Assembly: GCA_015061145.1 (NCBI GenBank)
Contig: SUXD01000009.1
Location: forward strand, 1 to 64,000
Direction: 5' to 3'
Length of the DNA: 64,000 bases
Source: Bacteroidales bacterium
GTDB lineage: Bacteria; Bacteroidota; Bacteroidia; Bacteroidales; Paludibacteraceae
Both the position numbers and the translations under genes were made by a program. Of this stretch, positions 34,927-43,361 are shown one piece after another (the stretch's first letter is position 1; the number at the start of each line of letters is the position of its first letter). The notes beneath the pieces are model-generated. The model searched no databases and was not told the origin of the DNA. It saw only the letters and a program-made list of their open reading frames with translations.

Positions 34927-35457
34927 TTATTTAAAAAACGAAAAATTCACATTCCCGTAATGGCGGTGCTGCACAAAATGCGGGTGTTGCGAGAAATCGT
35001 AGTTTTTTGGGTGCTCCAGCACAAACAGTCCGTCGTCGGAAAGGAGCGCCTTTCCGAATATCAAATCGGGCAAATCTTTCAGTTCTGGCAAAGCGTAAGG
35101 CGGATCGGCAAAGATAAAATCGAATTTCAGATCGGTGGATTCGACATAGCGGAACACATCTGCCTTAAGCGGCGTAATTTCTGATACGCCCAGTTCTTTC
35201 ATCGTTTTACGAATGAAGGCCAAGTGTCGCTCACTCTGCTCTATCGAATAAATTTGCGGACAACCGCGCGAAGCTAGTTCCAGACTGATGGAACCCGTTC
35301 CCGAGAAAAGATCTAGCGCCGTAAGTTGTTCAAAATCAAGCATATTATTCAATACATTGAACAAACTTTCCTTTGCAAAATCTGTAGTAGGACGCGCCGT
35401 TATGTTGTGCGGCGGATCGAAACGACGACCTTTGTATTTGCCACTTACTATACGCAT
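34927..35457 (-). CDS. rsmD: 16S rRNA (guanine966-N2)-methyltransferase RsmD
   Basis: A 176-residue Rossmann-fold methyltransferase for G966 of 16S rRNA. MRIVSGKYKGRRFDPP and RPTTDFAKESLFNVL at the start, the SAM-binding LDLFSGTGSISLE, and the catalytic FADPPYALPEL are all classic. Length is typical. It is the distal gene of a minus-strand run with the DUF3822 gene upstream. Confidence 0.92.
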   Translation of the reverse strand: MRIVSGKYKGRRFDPPHNITARPTTDFAKESLFNVLNNMLDFEQLTALDLFSGTGSISLELASRGCPQIYSIEQSERHLAFIRKTMKELGVSEITPLKADVFRYVESTDLKFDFIFADPPYALPELKDLPDLIFGKALLSDDGLFVLEHPKNYDFSQHPHFVQHRHYGNVNFSFFK

Positions 35458-35501
35458 AATTCAATTAATAACAGCTTCTTAATCTTCACCTCAAACATTG
35501 A

Positions 35502-36191
35502 CTACCCTCTTTCCACCACATTTTTTATATACTTCTGCAACAACGCCTTTTTAGCCTTTGCCCTGTCAAAATCGGTATAAAACACCGCTGTTTCCTGTTG
35601 ATTCAACGAAAACTGCGTAAATATATCCGCAATCGCATAAAGGAATTGTTCATCAGAGTCGCAAAGGAACGAATTGGCAAACAGCAGGCCGCTGTTTTCG
35701 GCCACCAACGCATACACACGGCGCGAATAGACATCCAGATAAAGCCGTCTGGCTGCGCCATCCTCTGGCAGTTGAAGCAACAAAGGTGTGAGCGTATGGC
35801 AAAAAGAGACACGCTCCGACTTTGTTCGGAAATATTCGCACAAATCGGCATCAGCCGTATAAAGCATAAACATATCCGTTCCCTCTACATATTGCCGCAT
35901 TACACATTCGTTGTCGGCCACATCAAAGAGTTTTCTGAAATCGTGTTCGGCATTCGCATATGCATTTGGGAAAAACGAGAACTTTGAGCTTTCGAAGGCC
36001 ACTTCCAAAACATCAAAATCAGTCTGATGGCGCAAGAAATTTTCGAATTCCATTTTCAGGCGAGCGTACGAACGCTCGTGCAAAAACTCCTTGCGCACAG
36101 TGTATGACTGTGTCGAAAAATAAAATCCATCCGTAGATATACGAATGGATAATATTTTATTGGGCATGTTTTGGTTGGTGATATTCTGCAT
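35502..36191 (-). CDS. DUF3822 family protein
   Basis: A 229-residue cytoplasmic protein recognised as DUF3822, found in Bacteroidota and structurally related to the actin/hexokinase-like ATPase fold. ILSIRISTDGFYFS at the start and YLDVYSRRVYALVAENSGLLFANSF in the middle are the phosphate-loop-like beta hairpins; DFDRAKAKKALLQKYIKNV ends it. An ATG nine codons in (MPNKILS) is an alternative start. It begins three bases after the upstream gene's stop and precedes rsmD, an arrangement that suggests but does not prove a link with rRNA or coenzyme metabolism. Confidence 0.75.
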   Translation of the reverse strand: MQNITNQNMPNKILSIRISTDGFYFSTQSYTVRKEFLHERSYARLKMEFENFLRHQTDFDVLEVAFESSKFSFFPNAYANAEHDFRKLFDVADNECVMRQYVEGTDMFMLYTADADLCEYFRTKSERVSFCHTLTPLLLQLPEDGAARRLYLDVYSRRVYALVAENSGLLFANSFLCDSDEQFLYAIADIFTQFSLNQQETAVFYTDFDRAKAKKALLQKYIKNVVERG

Positions 36192-36194
36192 AAA

Positions 36195-36824
36195 TCACTC
36201 CCAGTTGCCAGCATTATTGTTGGCCTCGTTCACATCGCCCACTTTCAGTCCTGCATAGCGGTCGAGTTTGCGAGCCACGTCATTCAAGTTGATGAGCTCT
36301 TGTCTATCCATTCCTTGCAAATAAACATTGTAAGGAGTCTTTGCTTCGAAAACAGGCACGCTCACACCCGACTGTGAAGTCAGTACGGCAGCAGCCATTT
36401 CGAATTTTGCGCCATTGCCAAACGGCACATATACGATAGAGTCAACGTTGAAATTCTCGTCGAACAGCGATTTAGCCACATTCACATAAGAAGTATCACG
36501 ACGGATAAGCCCCATCTCAACTGCTTTTTTCTCAGTCAAACCTTCTTCCAACTGCTGGTCGGTAAGCTCGCCCTCCTTATAGATTGTTGCGATTTTTCCG
36601 TTTTTGAGGAATGCCACCAACGAATCGAGGCTTCCTGTATATTGATTATACTGTTTCTTGTACTCCACCTGCACCTTGCGGATATCGCACAAACGATTGA
36701 TGATCACTTCTTCGCGTGCCGCACGCTGCTCGTCGAACTTGATAGGCGTTGTAATGGTTTTTACACACAGGTAGCCCAACAGCACTACTGCCACAACCAT
36801 TAAAATGTTAAATACTGTTTTCAT
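36195..36824 (-). CDS. Membrane-anchored protein of unknown function
   Basis: A 209-residue protein with one N-terminal transmembrane helix (MKTVFNILMVVAVVLLGYLC) and a soluble, presumably periplasmic, domain. The segment after the helix (FDEQRAAREEVIINRLCDIRKVQVEYKK) is a charged helix reminiscent of pilin-like or coiled-coil anchors; the rest has no motif I can name. It is directly upstream of the DUF3822 gene and rsmD and probably in one transcript with them. Confidence 0.65.
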   Translation of the reverse strand: MKTVFNILMVVAVVLLGYLCVKTITTPIKFDEQRAAREEVIINRLCDIRKVQVEYKKQYNQYTGSLDSLVAFLKNGKIATIYKEGELTDQQLEEGLTEKKAVEMGLIRRDTSYVNVAKSLFDENFNVDSIVYVPFGNGAKFEMAAAVLTSQSGVSVPVFEAKTPYNVYLQGMDRQELINLNDVARKLDRYAGLKVGDVNEANNNAGNWE

Positions 36825-36849
36825 GTAATTTTTATTGATTTAAAGTGAA

Positions 36850-36857
36850 CAAATATA
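36850..36857 (-). promoter_or_regulatory. -7 element for the membrane protein-DUF3822-rsmD run
   Basis: The minus strand reads TATATTTG, matching TAnnTTTG, about 26 nt before the start of the membrane-anchored protein. Confidence 0.45.
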
Positions 36858-36902
36858 AGCAAGATTTCTCAATAACGGAAATCCGTTTTCATATTTTTTA
36901 TT

Positions 36903-37499
36903 TTAGCATTTATGTCTTGTCTTCAATTCTTTCGCCAAATCATCGATACGAAGTCCTTTGGAAGTAAGCAGCACGATCAAGTGATAAATCATGTCAGATG
37001 CTTCATAAATCAGACGGTCATCGGTACCATTGGTGGCTTCAATAACGGTTTCCACCGCTTCTTCGCCCACTTTCTGCGCCATACGGTTCAGACCTTTTTT
37101 GAAAAGCGAAGTGGTGTAAGAGCCTTCCGGCATTTCTTTATAACGTTTTTCTATAAAATCTTGCAAATAAGAAAGGAACTGGATGTTCGCTTCATTCGTT
37201 TCGTTCCAGCAAGTATCGGCACCTGTGTGGCATACCGGTCCTACAGGATTCGCTTTCACAAGCAGGGCGTCATTATCACAATCGGAAGCTATTGAAACGA
37301 GTTTCAGAAAATTGCCGCTTTCCTCGCCTTTTGTCCAAAGACGCTGTTTGCTGCGGCTGAAAAAGGTAACGAGTTTCGTTTCCATTGTCTTATTATAGGC
37401 TTCTTCGTTCATATAGCCCAACATCAGCACCTTGGAAGTCTGCGCATCTTGTATGATAGCAGGTACCAGACCGCCCATTTTTTCAAAATCGATTTTCAT
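36903..37499 (-). CDS. hisIE: Bifunctional phosphoribosyl-AMP cyclohydrolase / phosphoribosyl-ATP pyrophosphatase
   Basis: A 198-residue histidine-biosynthesis enzyme performing steps 2 and 3. The HisI domain (~1-108) shows MLGYMNEEAYNKT, FFSRSKQRLWTKGE, DCDNDALL and the Cys residues of VCHTGADTCW used for zinc. The HisE domain (~110-198) has SYTTSLFKKGLNRMAQKVGEEAVE and YEASDMIYHLIVLL. It lies 28 bp after hisA. hisF and hisH, usually found between or beside these genes in Bacteroidales, are not here. Confidence 0.93.
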   Translation of the reverse strand: MKIDFEKMGGLVPAIIQDAQTSKVLMLGYMNEEAYNKTMETKLVTFFSRSKQRLWTKGEESGNFLKLVSIASDCDNDALLVKANPVGPVCHTGADTCWNETNEANIQFLSYLQDFIEKRYKEMPEGSYTTSLFKKGLNRMAQKVGEEAVETVIEATNGTDDRLIYEASDMIYHLIVLLTSKGLRIDDLAKELKTRHKC

Positions 37500-37527
37500 A
37501 TCCTTAAAATTTGTTTATCCTTGAGAA

Positions 37528-38256
37528 TTATTGTTTGCAAAGGTACGAATAAATTTCATTTATTTGAATTTTTCCTTCATAAAGAGCCTTGCCCACTATC
37601 ACGCCTGGCACATTCATCTCGTCCAGCCTGCGAATATCATCCATTTTAGAGACTCCGCCACTGGCTATCAGATGTATGCCCGAACACTCGTTCATTATTT
37701 TTGCGTACAATTCAAAAGAAGGGCCTGCCAGCATACCGTCTTTCGCAATGTCGGTACTGATAACCTTGTTCACGCCTTTCTGGAGATACTGTTTTATAAA
37801 ATCCACCACATCCAGTTCGGTAGTTTCAGTCCAACCTGTCACTGCAATTTTTCCTTGTGCAGCATCAGCCCCTAAGATGATACGCTCGCTACCGTACTTG
37901 GCTATCCATGCGTTGAACACCTCGGGATTTTTCACCGCAATGCTTCCGCCTGTTATCATCTTTGCGCCACACTCAAATGCAATGCGAAGGTCATCTTCTG
38001 ATTTGAGGCCGCCGCCAAAGTCAATTGTGAGAGCGGTTTTCGTCGCTATATTCTCCAACACCTTATAATTGACGATATGATGCTGCTTGGCACCATCCAA
38101 ATCGACCAAATGAAGACGGCGCACACCTGCGTCCTCAAACATTTTCGCCACTTCGACGGGATTCTCGTTGTAAACCTTTTTCTGATTGTAATCGCCTTGT
38201 GACAAACGCACGCATTTTGCGTCAATAATATCAATCGCCGGAATAATCTCTATCAT
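37528..38256 (-). CDS. hisA: Phosphoribosylformimino-5-aminoimidazole carboxamide ribotide isomerase
   Basis: A 242-residue TIM-barrel isomerase of histidine synthesis. The start [12 protein letters not shown] was chosen because the family begins this way; an upstream in-frame ATG would add 28 residues overlapping the promoter. The catalytic Asp8 in PAIDIID and the second Asp in [11 protein letters not shown] are present, with phosphate loops [12 protein letters not shown] and [11 protein letters not shown]. It is the first gene of a two-gene transcript with hisIE. Confidence 0.93.
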   Translation of the reverse strand: MIEIIPAIDIIDAKCVRLSQGDYNQKKVYNENPVEVAKMFEDAGVRRLHLVDLDGAKQHHIVNYKVLENIATKTALTIDFGGGLKSEDDLRIAFECGAKMITGGSIAVKNPEVFNAWIAKYGSERIILGADAAQGKIAVTGWTETTELDVVDFIKQYLQKGVNKVISTDIAKDGMLAGPSFELYAKIMNECSGIHLIASGGVSKMDDIRRLDEMNVPGVIVGKALYEGKIQINEIYSYLCKQ

Positions 38257-38297
38257 TTTCTTTGTTGTTACTTGTGACAGATTTTTAACATCAATCA

Positions 38298-38329
38298 CAA
38301 AAATACAAAAATCATCACATTCACGCAAA
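38298..38329 (-). promoter_or_regulatory. Promoter of hisA-hisIE
   Basis: On the minus strand TTTG (38329-38326), 20 nt, then TATTTTTG (38305-38298), fitting the Bacteroidota consensus and giving a ~35-nt leader. Confidence 0.6.
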
Positions 38330-38543
38330 ACTACGAGCAAAAATCAAGATTTACACAACTTGCTCTTTGCATAACCGCAAGAAATTTCCGCTAATACAAT
38401 TTCTATATAAACTACATCGTAAATAAATATAAATAACTTATAATCTGCTAATTAATAAAATATTAATTCTATATTTCAACCACAAAAGTCGCCACAGAAA
38501 CTTTTACATATTTTTACTTTTTTACAGATTATTTTTCAAAATA
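38330..38543. other. Gene-free region between the divergent hisA and M23 promoters
   Basis: A+T-rich sequence with no coding frame, no clear hairpin and no repeat that I can support. Confidence 0.5.
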
Positions 38544-38575
38544 TTTGCAAATTGAAATTCTTTATTATAACTTTG
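38544..38575 (+). promoter_or_regulatory. Promoter of the M23 peptidase gene
   Basis: TTTG (38544-38547), 20 nt, TAACTTTG (38568-38575): full consensus, with the start codon 24 nt later. Confidence 0.75.
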
Positions 38576-38598
38576 GAATCCTTAAGTCAGAAAAGAAC

Positions 38599-39444
38599 AT
38601 GAAAAAACACATACTAACTGCATTTACCATGATTGCCGCCGCTTGCTTGAGCGCGCAAGAATTCAAAGATTTGGCAAGCCTGGCCCCAAGCTACGGCTAC
38701 GAAATACAAAAAGACAAATACCTTTACACCATAGACGACGAACCGGCTCCTGCCGAAAACATTTACGCCAACTATGCAGAATGGCAAAATAAATGGGTGA
38801 ATCCTTACAAGACAGCCATAAAAGATGTGCCAGACTCTTTGGTTGTTGACTGCCGAGAATACTACAACCCCACAGAAGGCGATGTGACATCGCCTTACGG
38901 ACCGCGTTGGGGCCGTTTCCATCACGGCATCGATTTACGGGTGAGCATCGGCGAACCTATTCACGCCGCTTTCAACGGCAAGGTGCGTGTGACAGACTAT
39001 GACAAATACGGATACGGATATTTTGTAGTCATTCGCCACGACAACGGACTTGAAACGCTATACGGCCATTTGTCTAAAATACAAGTAGTGCCAAACCAGA
39101 CCGTTTTGGCTGGCGATGTCATCGGACTGGGCGGCAACACAGGACGCTCAACAGGTCCGCACCTGCATTTCGAATTCCGCTATCTTGGAAATTCCATCAA
39201 CCCAACAAACATAGTGGATTTTCAATACCACGTGCCGTACAACGACACTTATGTAGTTTGCAAAGCACAGTCATTCAAAGAATTGCAAAACTACAGCGCA
39301 CCGAAGTATCACATTGTCCGCTCGGGCGAGACATTGTCTAGCATCGCACGCAAATACCACACCACTATCGACAAGCTCTGCAAGCTTAACAACCTGAAGA
39401 AAACTTCTATTTTACGAGTAAAACAACGATTGCGTTACGCATAA
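38599..39444 (+). CDS. M23 family metallopeptidase with C-terminal LysM domain
   Basis: A 281-residue exported cell-wall peptidase. The start MKKHILTAF was chosen because it begins a signal peptide and sits just after a consensus promoter; an earlier in-frame ATG lies inside the promoter. The M23 domain shows SPYGPRWGRFHHGIDLRV (zinc ligands His and Asp), YGHLSKI and GPHLHFEFR. The final ~45 residues are a LysM peptidoglycan-binding motif (YHIVRSGETLSSIARKYH). It probably cleaves peptidoglycan cross-bridges. A DUF4491 gene follows after three bases. Confidence 0.9.
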   Translation: MKKHILTAFTMIAAACLSAQEFKDLASLAPSYGYEIQKDKYLYTIDDEPAPAENIYANYAEWQNKWVNPYKTAIKDVPDSLVVDCREYYNPTEGDVTSPYGPRWGRFHHGIDLRVSIGEPIHAAFNGKVRVTDYDKYGYGYFVVIRHDNGLETLYGHLSKIQVVPNQTVLAGDVIGLGGNTGRSTGPHLHFEFRYLGNSINPTNIVDFQYHVPYNDTYVVCKAQSFKELQNYSAPKYHIVRSGETLSSIARKYHTTIDKLCKLNNLKKTSILRVKQRLRYA

Positions 39445-39447
39445 ACT

Positions 39448-39738
39448 ATGAACATCTATTTTGAAGGCCTGATAATAGGCATTTGCACCTTTTTAACCAT
39501 CGGACTTTTTCATCCCATTGTCATTAAAGCGGAATACTATTGGGGCACTGGCTGCTGGTGGATTTTTCTTTTAGTGGGCATTGCAGGCGTTGCAGCATCG
39601 CTGCTGATTGCCAACACGGTCATTTCTGCTGTATGTGGCGTGTTCGCCTTCTCGTGCTTTTGGTCTATCAAGGAACTGTTTGAACAGGAAAAACGAGTAG
39701 AACGCGGATGGTTTCCAAAAAATCCCAATCGCAAATAG
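39448..39738 (+). CDS. DUF4491 small membrane protein
   Basis: A 96-residue protein with three hydrophobic helices and a basic C-terminal end (ERGWFPKNPNRK). GLIIGICTFLTIGLFHPIVIKAEYYWG and WWIFLLVGI match the DUF4491 family as I know it. It is in one transcript with the peptidase gene; function unknown. Confidence 0.75.
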   Translation: MNIYFEGLIIGICTFLTIGLFHPIVIKAEYYWGTGCWWIFLLVGIAGVAASLLIANTVISAVCGVFAFSCFWSIKELFEQEKRVERGWFPKNPNRK

Positions 39739-39754
39739 CCCTCAGTATCACCAA

Positions 39755-40630
39755 CTAAACAACAGCACGCTTACGCCACAAAAAGACGATTATATTCAAG
39801 GCCAGCAGTGCGCTTAGCATTATCAGAATAAACGAGTCTGTTCCAAACGAATCAAAACCTGCAGGGACGGCACCCCAGTTGCAAAGCACCGTTGCCGCCA
39901 CCACCAACGCATTGTTGACAAAATGTGCCAAAACGGGCATCCACAACGAGCCTGTGGAAAAATACAGGTAACCGAACGCCACTCCTAAAAGCAAACGGGG
40001 GAAAAAGCCGAAAAACTGAAAATGAATAAAACTGAAAAGAAAAGCAGACAACCAGACAGCCGCATGCGCTGACATTCTTTCAGAAAAAATATTCTGAAGA
40101 AAACCACGGAAAAACAATTCTTCACAAACCGCAGGAATCAATGCCACGGAAAGCAGATTGAGCAACAATCCGCCAACGGAATTCACGGATAGGAAACGCT
40201 CGGTGAGCGCCGAGGCCTCATCCTCGCACAAACGCATCCACTCCTGCAATTCAGAAAGAGACGACGGCAGCGACAAGCCCTCGTTCCATGCTGTCAGCCA
40301 ATTCAGAAAAGGAATGCTCACCAGCACCAGCAACACCGACAGCACGATTTGCTGCCACGATGCTTTACGCTTCAGCGAAAACCAAACTTCGCCCTGCTGC
40401 GGGAAAAAGAGCCAAAGGTACGCTGCAACAGGAAACACAAAGACAAACAACGAAGTTGATGCTTGAGAAAACTGCAAAAACGCATACGAATCTTTTCCAA
40501 ACACATATCCTGCCACAATGACAACAGGCACCGACAATGTAAGGCCAAAAGCCAGCAGAAAGAGGAAAGAGAAAATTCTCATAAATAAAGAAGTGCCCGA
40601 AAATATGCCTTTCAATCGAAAATTATTCAT
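39755..40630 (-). CDS. CPBP family intramembrane glutamic endopeptidase
   Basis: A 291-residue multi-pass membrane protein of the CPBP (Abi/CAAX-processing) family. The three family motifs are present in order: CEELFFRGFLQN, FSFIHFQFFGFFPR and LAHFVNNALV. These motifs carry the Glu, Arg, His and Asn of the intramembrane active site. Its substrate is unknown; members process prenylated proteins or bacteriocin-type peptides. It ends the run ricT-gldH-trmB-mrp-yraN. Confidence 0.85.
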   Translation of the reverse strand: MNNFRLKGIFSGTSLFMRIFSFLFLLAFGLTLSVPVVIVAGYVFGKDSYAFLQFSQASTSLFVFVFPVAAYLWLFFPQQGEVWFSLKRKASWQQIVLSVLLVLVSIPFLNWLTAWNEGLSLPSSLSELQEWMRLCEDEASALTERFLSVNSVGGLLLNLLSVALIPAVCEELFFRGFLQNIFSERMSAHAAVWLSAFLFSFIHFQFFGFFPRLLLGVAFGYLYFSTGSLWMPVLAHFVNNALVVAATVLCNWGAVPAGFDSFGTDSFILIMLSALLALNIIVFLWRKRAVV

Positions 40631-40632
40631 AC

Positions 40633-40998
40633 TTAATTTACCGGTGCCATAAAGGCATTTTCAATATGTTCAATCTGATAACCGCTTTTAGTCATTGTGA
40701 TAGTGATGACATCAAAACGAGTCTCCATCATCAAGTCGAACTGCTCGATATACCCCTGTGTCGCATTGACTATGTTGCGAATCTTTCGCGGCGTGATACT
40801 GTCGTGCGCATCGCCAAAAACGGCGGTGTTGCGCGATTTCACCTCAACAACAATCAACTCTCCATTATATTCGGCCACAATATCGAGTTCATCTTTCTGA
40901 TAAAACCAATTCGTATGGCGAATGACATACCCTTTTTTCTGAAGATATTCACGCGCCATTTTTTCTCCTAAATTTCCAAAATCGTTATGTTCTGCCAT
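40633..40998 (-). CDS. yraN: YraN family endonuclease-like protein
   Basis: A 121-residue protein of the UPF0102 family with a Holliday-junction-resolvase-like nuclease fold. GNLGEKMAREYLQKKGY, DELDIVA and VVEVKSRN give the Glu, Asp, Glu and Lys of the PD-(D/E)XK pattern. The exact role is unknown. It is tightly packed between mrp and the CPBP gene. Confidence 0.88.
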   Translation of the reverse strand: MAEHNDFGNLGEKMAREYLQKKGYVIRHTNWFYQKDELDIVAEYNGELIVVEVKSRNTAVFGDAHDSITPRKIRNIVNATQGYIEQFDLMMETRFDVITITMTKSGYQIEHIENAFMAPVN

Positions 40999-41001
40999 AC
41001 A

Positions 41002-42108
41002 TCAGCGTTTTGTCTCCACCTTTTGAGTAGGGGCAACATTAGCGTTACGAAGTTCCGTTTGTCGCGCTACCTCGCCTGCCAATGCCAGAAATGCCTCTGA
41101 CACAATGCTGTCTTCGCGCACCGCAATCGGTTCACCGGCGTCGCCGCATTCACAAATGCTCTGCACAATAGGAATCTGTCCCAACAAAGGCACCTGCAGT
41201 TCTTCAGCCAGACGCTTGCAACCTTCTTTGCCAAATATGTAATATTTGTTTTGCGGCAATTCTTTCGGCGTGAACCAAGCCATATTTTCCACCAAGCCCA
41301 GCACCGGCACATTCACTTTTTCATTCATGAACATATCCACCCCCTTGCGAGCATCGGCTAAGGCCACCTCTTGCGGTGTACTGACCACTATTACACCCGT
41401 TATGGCTACCGTCTGCACCAACGTAAGGTGAATGTCGCCCGTACCTGGAGGGAGATCGAGCACCAAATAATCCAATTCGCCCCAGTTGGCATCAGTAATC
41501 AGTTGTTTCAATGCATTGCTTGCCATGCCACCGCGCCATACAAGCGCGCTCTTGGGGTCGATAAAGAAACCGATAGACAAAATTTTGACGCCATATTTCT
41601 CTTCGGGCGCTATCAGTTCGCGACCGCCGACCTCTTCCAACAAAGGCCGCGCATCTTCCATACCGAACATTTTGGGGACAGATGGGCCATGAATATCCGC
41701 ATCAAGCAATCCCACTTTATAGCCAAGCCTCGACAACGCCACAGCAAGATTTGACGCAACGGTAGATTTTCCTACGCCCCCCTTACCTGACGAAACGGCT
41801 ATAATATTCTTCACTCCGGGCAACGGATTCTCTTTCGCTTCCTGCGGCTGCTCGTTGAACACAGCGGTGATGTTGCCTTTGATATCCACTTCGGCGCCAA
41901 CATACATCAGAATGGCCTGCTCGGCTGCCTTCACCACCGATTTGGCGAAAGGGTCGTTTTGCTTGCTGAAAATCAACGAAAAAGTCACTTTATTGCCATC
42001 TATTCTGATGTTGTCGTCAACCATGCCCGCCGACACAATGTCTTGTCCCGTTCCTGGATAGCGCACATGAGCAAGCGCATCCAATATCAATTTAGGATAA
42101 ATATTCAT
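41002..42108 (-). CDS. apbC: Mrp/NBP35-type iron-sulfur cluster carrier ATPase
   Basis: A 368-residue protein. An N-terminal MIP18/DUF59 domain (~4-85) precedes a ParA-like P-loop ATPase with GKGGVGKST at 108-116 and the switch region YLVLDLPPGTGDIHLT. Mrp proteins carry and transfer iron-sulfur clusters in the cytoplasm. Usual C-terminal CxxC is not obvious here; C-containing SICECGDAG is the nearest. Upstream is trmB and downstream yraN, all on one transcript. Confidence 0.88.
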   Translation of the reverse strand: MNIYPKLILDALAHVRYPGTGQDIVSAGMVDDNIRIDGNKVTFSLIFSKQNDPFAKSVVKAAEQAILMYVGAEVDIKGNITAVFNEQPQEAKENPLPGVKNIIAVSSGKGGVGKSTVASNLAVALSRLGYKVGLLDADIHGPSVPKMFGMEDARPLLEEVGGRELIAPEEKYGVKILSIGFFIDPKSALVWRGGMASNALKQLITDANWGELDYLVLDLPPGTGDIHLTLVQTVAITGVIVVSTPQEVALADARKGVDMFMNEKVNVPVLGLVENMAWFTPKELPQNKYYIFGKEGCKRLAEELQVPLLGQIPIVQSICECGDAGEPIAVREDSIVSEAFLALAGEVARQTELRNANVAPTQKVETKR

Positions 42109-42133
42109 TTTTTATTGTATTAAATGCCACAAA

Positions 42134-42892
42134 TCATTTCCCGAAATCGAGTTCACTGCGTTTCTCACGGTTATAACTGCGGTAATTGTCCAATTCTATT
42201 TCTACATCTGGTTCGGATAGACTGCCCGATTGGGGCAGTCTGAATTTCAGATATTTGATATTCAAGCCACGGCTGAGCCACTGCTTTTCATAATAAGTCT
42301 GAATGCCAAGAATATCGTCCACCAAGCCCGAGTGATACAAATCGTCGGTGACGAACTCCACTGGCAACGCATTATGCTCCACCATATATTTAGTATATGT
42401 AAACATAAAATTGCTGTCGGTCTTGAGATGCACAATGCCGCCATCGACAAGGAAACGGCGATAACGCTCCATGAAGTAAGTGGAAGTAAGCCGTTTTGTC
42501 GCTTTTTTCATTTGCGGATCGGAAAACGTTAACCATATTTCGCTCACTTCGCCAGGCGCAAAAAAGCGGTCTATTATTTCAATGTTGGTTCGCAAAAAAG
42601 CGACATTCTTCATTCCTTTTTGCAGCGATTCGGTAGCACCAGCCCACATACGCGAACCTTTGATGTCCACACCGATGAAGTTCATATTAGGGAATTTCTC
42701 GGCAAGTCCCACAGTGTATTCGCCACGACCGCATCCTAGTTCAAGAACGACAGGATTGCTGTTGCGAAAGAAATCAGACGCCCACTTGCCGCGCATCTCG
42801 AAACCTTCTTGGCTCAACTGCGAATACGGGCATTGAAACACATGCGGATACTGTTCCATATCCGCAAATTTCGACAATTTATTTTTGCTCAT
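42134..42892 (-). CDS. trmB: tRNA (guanine46-N7)-methyltransferase
   Basis: A 252-residue SAM-dependent enzyme that makes m7G46 in the tRNA variable loop. [17 protein letters not shown] is the SAM site, [11 protein letters not shown] follows, and [19 protein letters not shown] matches the family motif around the catalytic Asp. Its first 14 bases overlap the end of gldH. Confidence 0.92.
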   Translation of the reverse strand: MSKNKLSKFADMEQYPHVFQCPYSQLSQEGFEMRGKWASDFFRNSNPVVLELGCGRGEYTVGLAEKFPNMNFIGVDIKGSRMWAGATESLQKGMKNVAFLRTNIEIIDRFFAPGEVSEIWLTFSDPQMKKATKRLTSTYFMERYRRFLVDGGIVHLKTDSNFMFTYTKYMVEHNALPVEFVTDDLYHSGLVDDILGIQTYYEKQWLSRGLNIKYLKFRLPQSGSLSEPDVEIELDNYRSYNREKRSELDFGK

Positions 42893-43361
42893 CCTCCGCG
42901 AGTTTTACATGAAGACCAATATCGCTCACACCCTGCAAAACCGATTCTCGCATTCCTTGTTTTATCTCAAAATGGTAATTGCCCTGCTCCGGGAATTTAA
43001 TTTTTGACATGTATAATATCGGCAAAGTGCTCATCGAGCCGATACCGCTGCCATACCAATGCCCTTGGTTATCGGCCAGAATGCAATTGAGCGTATCGCA
43101 TGCTTTGGCGTCAGAAGGCGAAGTGGAAGTGATGAACAGATACAAATTCTGGTACGGATATTCATTTTTGTTTCGGATATTCACTATCACATCGTAAACG
43201 CCAATAGTATCACTCACCGCCACATCAAACACAGCGACTGAATCTTTCTTCCATCCGTTCTTGTCTATCGTTTTATATTCCGAAAAAACCGTTTTCTTCG
43301 TACAGCCGGCAGCAGCCAAAAGCACGAACAAGAAAGCAAAGAGAATATCAATTCGTTTCAT
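42879..43361 (-). CDS. gldH: Gliding motility lipoprotein GldH
   Basis: A 160-residue lipoprotein. The start [10 protein letters not shown] was chosen because it begins a lipoprotein signal with lipobox AAAGC (Cys20); the longer frame upstream reads through the coding region of the preceding gene. [15 protein letters not shown] and [17 protein letters not shown] match GldH. The family name comes from Flavobacterium gliding; in non-gliding Bacteroidales the homologue's role is not settled. It overlaps both neighbours by 14 bases. Confidence 0.88.
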   Translation of the reverse strand: MKRIDILFAFLFVLLAAAGCTKKTVFSEYKTIDKNGWKKDSVAVFDVAVSDTIGVYDVIVNIRNKNEYPYQNLYLFITSTSPSDAKACDTLNCILADNQGHWYGSGIGSMSTLPILYMSKIKFPEQGNYHFEIKQGMRESVLQGVSDIGLHVKLAEDEQK

